Below, piece by piece: positions 21,849 to 26,924 of a stretch of 26,924 nucleotides of DNA; within the stretch, counting starts at the first letter, position 1, and each line of letters opens with the position of its first letter. Under the pieces are notes generated by a model. It was not told where the DNA came from, searched no databases, and saw nothing but the letters and a program-made list of their open reading frames with translations. Made by a program: the position numbers and the translations under genes. Source of the DNA: Ruthenibacterium avium (GTDB lineage Bacteria; Bacillota; Clostridia; Oscillospirales; Ruminococcaceae); NCBI GenBank assembly GCA_019118905.1, contig DWYA01000031.1, positions 1-26,924 of the forward strand, read 5' to 3'.

Positions 21849-22129
21849 TTTTCCAAAAGCATCTCGAAAGAAAAAATAGAAAAAAATAAAAATTTTTTTC
21901 AAACACCTCTTTCATTTCAAAAAAAGTGTTGGATAACTGGCTACAAGAGCGGTTTCCGCACAAGGACGCCGGGAACGGCCGGGCGGAGATGCGATGGACA
22001 TGCCTTTTCTGGGTATCTGTTACCGCGCGCGGAAAAAGGCATGGCCGGAACAAAACCGTTTGAAGCGGGTAAGGAAGCCCGCACAACAAACAATAGGGCG
22101 AAACGCCCAAAACTAAGGAGGATTTTATT
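21849..22129 (+). promoter_or_regulatory. Flagellin leader with CsrA-type hairpin
   Basis: No gene is seen. The leader shows a 10-pair stem CATGCCTTTT/AAAAGGCATG (21999-22043), then GCGGG-TAAGGAAG-CCCGC (22065-22082), whose loop displays a GGA as in CsrA targets, then GGGCG-aaa-CGCCC (22096-22108), then the ribosome-binding site TAAGGAGGAT (22114-22123), which repeats the TAAGGA of the loop. Two GGA sites about 45 bases apart, one in a hairpin loop and one in the Shine-Dalgarno, match the B. subtilis hag arrangement. I could not identify a convincing SigD or SigA promoter in the AT-rich part before 21960. Confidence 0.45.
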
Positions 22130-22948
22130 ATGGGTATGGTAGTAAGAACCAATACGATGGCGAACAACGCGTTCCGTCAGTTGGGCATGAACAACAATCA
22201 GGTTAGCAAGAGCTTGGAGAAATTGGCTTCCGGTTACCGCATCAACCGTGCTGGTGACGACGCAGCAGGCTTGGCAATCAGCGAGAGCATGAAAGCTCAG
22301 ATCAAGGGTCTGGAAGCTGCTTCTTCCAACAGCCAGGACGCTATTTCTCTGGTGCAGACCGCTGAGGGTGCTTTGACCGAAGTTCACGACATGCTGAACC
22401 GTATGGTCGAGCTGGCAACAAAGGCTGCTAACGGCACTTACACCGACGACCAGCGTGCCAACTATCAGGACGAGATCGAAGAGCTGCAGGCTGAAATTGA
22501 CCGCATTGCAACCAGCACGAAGTTCAACGACACCGCTCTGTTGGATGGTACCTTCCAAAACAAGGATATGCAGGTTGGCACTTCTGCAGCTGAAACCATC
22601 AGTGTTTCTATCAGTGGTATGCAGGCTGATGCTTTGGGCGTTAGCGGTGTGAATGTAAGCTCTCAGACCGGCGCTAGCGCTGCTATTGAGGATATCAATA
22701 ATGCGATCAACACTGTTTCCAAGACTCGTTCCGGTTTGGGTGCTACTCAGAACCGTTTGGAGCACACCATCAACAACTTGGATACTACCGCAGAGAACCT
22801 GAGCGCTGCAAACAGCCGTATCCGCGATACCGATATGGCAAAAGAGATGATGAAGTATACACAGATGAACGTTCTGGTACAGAGCGCTCAGGCTATGTTG
22901 GCTCAGGCCAATCAGCAGCCGCAGTCTGTGCTCCAGCTGCTGCAATAA
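22130..22948 (+). CDS. hag: Flagellin
   Basis: A 272-residue flagellin, the filament subunit exported by the flagellar type III apparatus. The N-terminal D0/D1 region (about 1-140) has the conserved NNAFRQLGMNNNQVSKSLEK, LASGYRINRAGDDAAGLAIS and SNSQDAISLVQTAEGALTEV segments. The C-terminal D1/D0 (about 185-272) has SGLGATQNRLEHTINNL, IRDTDMAKEM and the terminal QANQQPQSVLQLLQ. Only about 45 residues separate them, so D2/D3 are absent; this is a minimal flagellin like B. subtilis Hag. ATG follows AAGGAGG. Codon use is biased as in the oxidoreductase gene, indicating high expression. No other flagellar gene is adjacent, so it is an isolated flagellin locus with a strong UUCG-loop terminator. 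Confidence 0.97.
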   Translation: MGMVVRTNTMANNAFRQLGMNNNQVSKSLEKLASGYRINRAGDDAAGLAISESMKAQIKGLEAASSNSQDAISLVQTAEGALTEVHDMLNRMVELATKAANGTYTDDQRANYQDEIEELQAEIDRIATSTKFNDTALLDGTFQNKDMQVGTSAAETISVSISGMQADALGVSGVNVSSQTGASAAIEDINNAINTVSKTRSGLGATQNRLEHTINNLDTTAENLSAANSRIRDTDMAKEMMKYTQMNVLVQSAQAMLAQANQQPQSVLQLLQ

Positions 22949-22990
22949 TTTCTTATTGCAAGCACTTGGGCAAAGATTCTCTTTGCAGGC

Positions 22991-23028
22991 AAAAACCACA
23001 CCGCTTCGGCGGTGTGGTTTTTTGTTTT
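22991..23028. terminator. Terminator after flagellin
   Basis: A perfect 14-pair stem AAAAACCACACCGC / GCGGTGTGGTTTTT with TTCG tetraloop and a TTTGTTTTT tail. The A-run on its left makes it able to stop minus-strand transcripts from the ABC operon too. A 14-base palindrome GCCTTTATAAAGGC follows at 23036-23049. Confidence 0.93.
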
Positions 23029-23127
23029 TATTTCAGCCTTTATAAAGGCATATCAACAAGTTGGAATTTTGAAAGGGAAAATAAAAGGAGCTGCATGTGC
23101 CAATAGCCGCAAGGTCAAAAAGAATGG

Positions 23128-24123
23128 TTAATTAGTCGATACGGCTTTTTCTGCAAAGGTATTATTCACAACGGCGTCGAAGGCGGCGCGCTGCGAAAGT
23201 TCGCCTGCGCTTTCCATAATGGTTTGCAGACGCTCAAAGCCTTCCTCACTCATTGCCGGAGTTTCGCAATAGGCGCCGACTTTTTGATAATTTTCCACGG
23301 CGCTTGTGAGCAATTCCAAATCAGTATCGGCAAAATGTGGGGCAACCAGCTTTGCCACTTCCTTGGCAGAATGTGTTTTTACCCATGCTTCGCCTTTGGC
23401 AACGGCATTGGCAAAGCCCTGAATCAGCTCGGGATTTTCTTCCATATAACTGCTTTTTGCAAAATAAGCGGTATAGGGCAAATCGCCCACGGCATCACCA
23501 ACGGCGGCAACAATATAGCCCTTGCCCTCGGCTTGCAGACTGCTGGCTGCCGGTTCAAACACGGTGACATAGTCGGCGGTGCCGCCCAAGAATGCGCCTG
23601 TCATATTGTCAAACTGCACGGAGGTATCTAACAGCAAATCAGCGGCGGGGTCAAGACCGTTTTCTTTCAGCGCATACTCAAACGCCATATAGGGCACGCC
23701 GCCCTTTCTGCCCGGCAGAATATGACTGCCTTTCAGCGACTGCCAAGTAAAGTCCGGCTGCTCGGTGCGACCCACCAGCATACTGCCGTCGCGTTTTGTC
23801 AGCTGGGCAAATACCTGCGGGTAGTCCTCTTTGCCCTCGTTATAAACATAGATGCAAGCTTCCGGCCCGGCGAGGCCGATATCCATGCTGTCGGACAGCA
23901 CGGCACTCATGACCTTATCTGCGCCGCCGCCGTTGGAAAGTTCGATTTCGATGCCTTCCTCCGCGAAGTAGCCCAGCTCCATAGCGGCATACTGCGGCGC
24001 GTAGAAAATGGAGTGTGTGACCTCGCATAAACGGACGGTTTGCAGGTCGTTTTTGGAAGAACAGCCGGAAAGGGCAGCGGCGCACAGCGCCGCACCGAGA
24101 AAAAGGGAAAGAGCTTTTTTCAT
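23128..24123 (-). CDS. ABC importer substrate-binding lipoprotein, SsuA/NMT1-like
   Basis: A 331-residue exported lipoprotein. The signal peptide MKKALSLFLGAALCAAALSG ends at lipobox LSGC (C21 region), where the lipid is attached. The mature domain begins VRLCEVTHSIFYAPQYAAMELGYFAEEGIEIEL, the pattern shared by SsuA, TauA, NMT1/Thi5 and ThiY-type binding proteins, with GGGADKVMSAVLSDSMDIGLAGPEA as the next conserved block. ATG at 24123 has AAAGGAG upstream; the longer frame is not supported. It is the last gene of an ATPase-permease-binding protein operon. The substrate could be an aliphatic sulfonate, taurine, nitrate, a pyrimidine thiamine precursor or another small ring compound; nothing in the window decides this. 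No sulfonatase or thiamine gene is adjacent. Confidence 0.88.
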   Translation of the reverse strand: MKKALSLFLGAALCAAALSGCSSKNDLQTVRLCEVTHSIFYAPQYAAMELGYFAEEGIEIELSNGGGADKVMSAVLSDSMDIGLAGPEACIYVYNEGKEDYPQVFAQLTKRDGSMLVGRTEQPDFTWQSLKGSHILPGRKGGVPYMAFEYALKENGLDPAADLLLDTSVQFDNMTGAFLGGTADYVTVFEPAASSLQAEGKGYIVAAVGDAVGDLPYTAYFAKSSYMEENPELIQGFANAVAKGEAWVKTHSAKEVAKLVAPHFADTDLELLTSAVENYQKVGAYCETPAMSEEGFERLQTIMESAGELSQRAAFDAVVNNTFAEKAVSTN

Positions 24124-24178
24124 AATAATTCTCCTTTGATGGGGGCGTTTCTTTTTAGGGGGAAACGCCCTTGAATTT

Positions 24179-25003
24179 TTAATGCGAAGCAGAGCCGTAG
24201 CGGCGGCGCACTGCTTTTTGCAGCAGGCTGACTGCCTGATACATCGCCGCGGCGACAACGGAAAGGACGAGAACGCCCGTCATCACAAGATCCATGCGGA
24301 ACACCTGCCCGCCATAGACAATGAGATAGCCGAGCCCCGCTTTGCTGACAAGAAATTCCCCGGCGATAACGCCGACAAGCGAAAGGCCGATATTGATTTT
24401 GAGGGAATTAAACAAGGTATCTAAATTGGACGGAAACACAATTTTTGTAAAAACCTGTCTTCGCGTTGCCCCGAAGGTGCGCGCCATTTTGATGGATTCG
24501 GGGTCGGTGTGGACGAATCCCGCCAGCATTTCCAGCACAGTGACAATTAAGCTGATGGCAAGCGCCATAAAGATAATAGCGCCGGTACCTGCGCCTGCCA
24601 CGATGATGATGACGGGCCCGAGCGCGATTTTCGGCAAGCTGTTCAGCACAACAAGATACGGCTCGGCAACCCGTGCGATAAACGGCGACCACCACAGAAT
24701 GACAGCGACAAAAACACCGATGACGACACCCAGCAAAAAGCCGGTAAGCGTTTCGTAGACGGTGACGCCGATATGCAAAAGCAGCTTGTTTTCAGAAAAG
24801 CGGGTGAGTGTGTGCCAGATGCGGCTGGGCTGACTGAGGATGAAGCTGTCGATGACACCAACCCGGGCAAGCACTTCCCACAGCACAAAAAAGGCAATGA
24901 GAAAGCCCAGCTGACAGGTAAGTACAAGGCGCTTTTGGCGCCGTACCCTGTCGAGATAGGCTTGCCGCGCCTTGGAAACCGGCGCGGCTTCATGTGTGGT
25001 CAT
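24179..25003 (-). CDS. ABC importer permease, SsuC/TauC-like
   Basis: A 274-residue permease of the binding-protein-dependent type with about six membrane helices (first at about 32-52). The cytosolic EAA loop reads ARTFGATRRQVFTKIVFPSNL (about 173-193), the coupling helix to the ATPase, and the family segment GLSLVGVIAGEFLVSKAGLGYLI follows. The N-terminus begins with a basic cytosolic stretch. Its start overlaps the end of the ATPase gene by 14 bases, so the two are translated together. It is 55 bases ahead of the binding-protein gene. Confidence 0.9.
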   Translation of the reverse strand: MTTHEAAPVSKARQAYLDRVRRQKRLVLTCQLGFLIAFFVLWEVLARVGVIDSFILSQPSRIWHTLTRFSENKLLLHIGVTVYETLTGFLLGVVIGVFVAVILWWSPFIARVAEPYLVVLNSLPKIALGPVIIIVAGAGTGAIIFMALAISLIVTVLEMLAGFVHTDPESIKMARTFGATRRQVFTKIVFPSNLDTLFNSLKINIGLSLVGVIAGEFLVSKAGLGYLIVYGGQVFRMDLVMTGVLVLSVVAAAMYQAVSLLQKAVRRRYGSASH

Positions 25004-25757
25004 CTTCTTTCAGCTCCTTCCAAAGGCGGTCAAAATACGGTGAGAAATTGGGATGACTGCGCGCGGTAAGCGGAGTGCGATCCCGCCCAAAGTCGATGGG
25101 CAGAAGCTCTTTCACATGTGCCGGACGACCCGACAGCACCAGAATGCGGTCGCCCATGCTGATGCTTTCGGGGATGTCGTGCGTGACCATCAGCGTGGTG
25201 ATTTTTTCACGCTTCAAAATGGAATAGACATCCTCAGTGACGCTCAGGCGCGTTTGATAGTCCAGCGCGGAAAACGCCTCGTCTAAAAGAAGAATTTCCG
25301 GCCCGGCTGCTAAAGTGCGGATGAGCGCGGCGCGCTGACGCATCCCGCCCGAAAGCTGGCGCGGGTATTTGTCGGCAAATTCCGCGAGGCCGTACGTTTC
25401 CAGCAGCCGGTCGGCACGCTCCACCGCACGCTCGGTTTTGGCGTGGCGGATTTCCAGCCCGAACAGGACATTGCTGCGGATGGTGCGCCACTCCAGCAGG
25501 TTGTCGCGCTGGAGCATATAGCCGATATGCCCGGAAACACCGTTCACGGGTTTTCCGTGCAGCAGCACCCTGCCCGTGCTGGGGCGAATCAGCCCGGCAA
25601 TGACGCTGAGCAGGGTGGACTTGCCGCATCCTGACGGCCCGACAATGCTGATCAGCTCGCCTTGCTCCACTGAAAAAGAAAGATGTTCAAACGCCGTCAC
25701 CTCACCATTTTGCGCTTGGTAGGTGTGGCTGACATCTTCAATGCGAAGAATTTCCAT
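24990..25757 (-). CDS. ABC importer ATPase, SsuB/TauB-like
   Basis: A 255-residue nucleotide-binding subunit. Walker A is GPSGCGKST (about 40-48), the Q-loop lies in GYMLQRDNLLEW, the signature is LSGGMRQR, Walker B is ILLLDEAFSALD, and the H-loop is MVTHDI. The ATG at 25757 has AAGGAGG ten bases upstream; the longer frame to 26201 runs antisense to the helicase gene and is not real. It is first in the importer operon. The leader on the minus strand contains GGGG-tttt-CCCC; I see no TPP or other known riboswitch in it. Confidence 0.93.
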   Translation of the reverse strand: MEILRIEDVSHTYQAQNGEVTAFEHLSFSVEQGELISIVGPSGCGKSTLLSVIAGLIRPSTGRVLLHGKPVNGVSGHIGYMLQRDNLLEWRTIRSNVLFGLEIRHAKTERAVERADRLLETYGLAEFADKYPRQLSGGMRQRAALIRTLAAGPEILLLDEAFSALDYQTRLSVTEDVYSILKREKITTLMVTHDIPESISMGDRILVLSGRPAHVKELLPIDFGRDRTPLTARSHPNFSPYFDRLWKELKEDDHT

Positions 25758-25833
25758 ACAATACCTCCTTTCCGTTTCTTGATAGGATGAACGGGGAAAA
25801 CCCCTGCTTTTAGTAGATGCAAAAAAGGTTTTT

Positions 25834-25863
25834 TTGGTGCATTGCAGTTTTTTGGTGTATAAT
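25834..25863 (+). promoter_or_regulatory. Promoter of the DEAD-box helicase gene
   Basis: A perfect TATAAT (25858-25863) with TTGGTG 18 bases upstream. TTTTTTGGTG is directly repeated at 25830-25839 and 25848-25857, overlapping the promoter, and may be an operator. A hairpin GCGGC/GCCGC lies in the leader at 25902-25915. Confidence 0.5.
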
Positions 25864-25954
25864 AAAAAAGCAAATGAAAAAGAAACCCCTGAAAAGAGAA
25901 TGCGGCAAACGCCGCTTTGCTGAGGGGGAGACGGAAAGCATGAAGGAGAGTTCA

Positions 25955-26924
25955 ATGCGTTACGAGGAAATGAATTTACCCGAACCGCTGCGCCGTGCGG
26001 TGGAGCGAATGGGATTTGACGAAATGACACAGGTGCAGGAATTGGCGATTCCGCCGATGTGTGAGGGCTTCGATTTGATTGCGAAAGCGCCGACCGGAAC
26101 CGGAAAAACGTGTGCGTTCGGCATTCCTTTATTGATGGGGCTGGACACAGAAAAAACACAGCCTCAGGCGGTAGTGCTTGCGCCCACGCGCGAGCTGGCA
26201 CAGCAGATTGCCGCTGAGCTGCGGGAGCTGGCGCACTTTATGCCCGCCGTGCGCATTGCGTGTTTATACGGCGGCGGAGACATGCGCCGTCAAACAGAGC
26301 GATTAAAAAAAGGCGTACAGCTGGTAGTGGCAACGCCCGGCCGTTTGATGGACCACATCAAGCGCGGCAACCTGCGCACAGACGCAGTGACGGACGTAGT
26401 GCTGGACGAAGCCGACGAAATGCTGAACATGGGCTTTTATAAAGACGTGGTGAAAATTTTGGACACGCTGAAAGCACGCCGCCGTTTGGCGATGTTTTCC
26501 GCCACCATCAGCCGCGAGGTGATGGACATTGGCTGGCTGTACCAGCGCGACGCCAAAGAAATCACCGTGCAGGCCCAGGCGCAGTCTGCCCCGCAGATTA
26601 CGCAATACCGCATTTTGACCACAGGGCGAAACAAGCTGCCGGACGTGACGGCGATTTTGTCGCAAAAGGAGCGTCGGCGCGTGATGATTTTCTGCAACAC
26701 GAAATACACGAGTGAAATGGTGGCGGGGCAGCTGGCCGGCCTCGGCTATGCGGCGGCGTGCTTAAACGGCGACATGGCGCAAGGGGAACGAAACCGCGTG
26801 ATGAATGCGTTCCGCGAGGGCGGCGTGAAAATTTTGGCGGCGACCGACGTGGCGGCGCGCGGCATTGACGTTGCCGAGGTAGACGCTGTCATCAACTATG
26901 ACGTGCCGACTTCCAACGAATATT
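25955..26924 (+). CDS. DEAD-box RNA helicase, 3' end outside the window
   Basis: The first 323 codons of an ATP-dependent RNA helicase. Motifs in order are the Q motif (GFDEMTQVQELAIP), I APTGTGKT, Ia PTRELAQQ, GG, Ib ATPGRL, II DEAD in VLDEADEML, III SAT (MFSAT), IV VMIFCNTK, and V ATDVAARGIDV. Motif VI and the C-terminus lie beyond the window. The ATG at 25955 follows AAGGAGAG and is preferred to the ATG at 25940, which lies upstream of that site. The sequence resembles the CshA/DbpA/DeaD group, which unwinds rRNA or mRNA duplexes in ribosome assembly and cold adaptation. Which member it is depends on the missing C-terminal part. Confidence 0.95.
   Translation, partial: MRYEEMNLPEPLRRAVERMGFDEMTQVQELAIPPMCEGFDLIAKAPTGTGKTCAFGIPLLMGLDTEKTQPQAVVLAPTRELAQQIAAELRELAHFMPAVRIACLYGGGDMRRQTERLKKGVQLVVATPGRLMDHIKRGNLRTDAVTDVVLDEADEMLNMGFYKDVVKILDTLKARRRLAMFSATISREVMDIGWLYQRDAKEITVQAQAQSAPQITQYRILTTGRNKLPDVTAILSQKERRRVMIFCNTKYTSEMVAGQLAGLGYAAACLNGDMAQGERNRVMNAFREGGVKILAATDVAARGIDVAEVDAVINYDVPTSNEY

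Noticed and set aside
21594..21902. A 102-codon minus-strand frame across the tRNA, containing GIRTPDLLVRSQTLYPTE
   Set aside because: This peptide is the well-known false translation of a tRNA gene antisense strand; the tRNA-Arg explains the sequence.
21941..22999. A 352-codon minus-strand frame opposite flagellin
   Set aside because: Same cause as above: antisense to a highly biased conserved gene and running through the flagellin terminator.
25758..25857. TPP or other known riboswitch ahead of the ABC importer
   Set aside because: No conserved riboswitch core could be found in this 100-base leader, so the importer cannot be assigned to thiamine precursors on that ground.
1..26924. CRISPR arrays, insertion sequences, prophage or integrative elements
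   Set aside because: No regularly spaced repeats, transposase, integrase, phage genes or target-site duplications were seen on either strand.

Overview
The window is a 26.9 kb chromosomal stretch from an anaerobic, probably motile Firmicute of the class Clostridia, most likely an Oscillospiraceae/Ruminococcaceae-type gut bacterium. The reasons are a one-chain pyruvate:ferredoxin oxidoreductase, a clostridial 2[4Fe-4S] ferredoxin, the Firmicute gene run darA-holB-ricT-trmN6-rsmI, a flagellin gene, strong Shine-Dalgarno sites, and many TTGnnn-N17-TAnnnT promoters with short-stem intrinsic terminators. No mobile element, integrase, transposase or CRISPR array was seen. Family assignments come from reading motifs, not from searches.

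Layout. 286-4242 (minus): one apparent five-gene operon with a near-consensus promoter at 4373-4401: two TrkA/KtrA-type RCK proteins, a YdbS/YdbT-like pair of PH-domain membrane proteins, and a HAD phosphatase. 4639-5718 (plus): pyrB, whose chain carries a PyrI-type zinc module at its C-terminus. 5868-7727 (minus): a CBS-domain transporter-like protein and a Nudix ADP-ribose pyrophosphatase. 8130-11684 (plus): pyruvate:ferredoxin oxidoreductase behind a strong promoter and a leader with nested complementary segments. 12057-15991 (plus): a small membrane protein, a YitT protein, an unusual 406-residue relative of class II ribonucleotide reductase with its catalytic residues replaced, a 330-base spacer with clustered TTTTCCACA boxes, and a rhomboid-fold protein without catalytic residues.

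16111-20711 (plus): darA, holB, ricT, ferredoxin, trmN6, rsmI and a YfcE-type phosphoesterase. The ferredoxin has its own promoter and terminator and sits where Bacillus subtilis carries yabA. 20748-21561: a possible small RNA (minus) or 31-codon ORF (plus), then a NERD-domain protein (minus). 21737-21813: tRNA-Arg(ACG). 22130-22948: flagellin with a CsrA-type leader. 23128-25757 (minus): an SsuABC/TauABC-like ABC importer of unknown substrate. 25955-end: a DEAD-box RNA helicase cut by the window edge.

How the genes fit together. The oxidoreductase and ferredoxin form the main pyruvate-to-reduced-ferredoxin route of anaerobic metabolism, and both have strong promoters. The darA-rsmI block combines c-di-AMP sensing, clamp loading, and RNA modification or maturation. 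The RCK pair and DarA both belong to the potassium/c-di-AMP theme. The most unusual part is 13697-15331: a conserved-looking but catalytically erased RNR-like protein with its own promoter, followed by a non-coding segment with DnaA-box-like repeats and one NrdR-box-like sequence.
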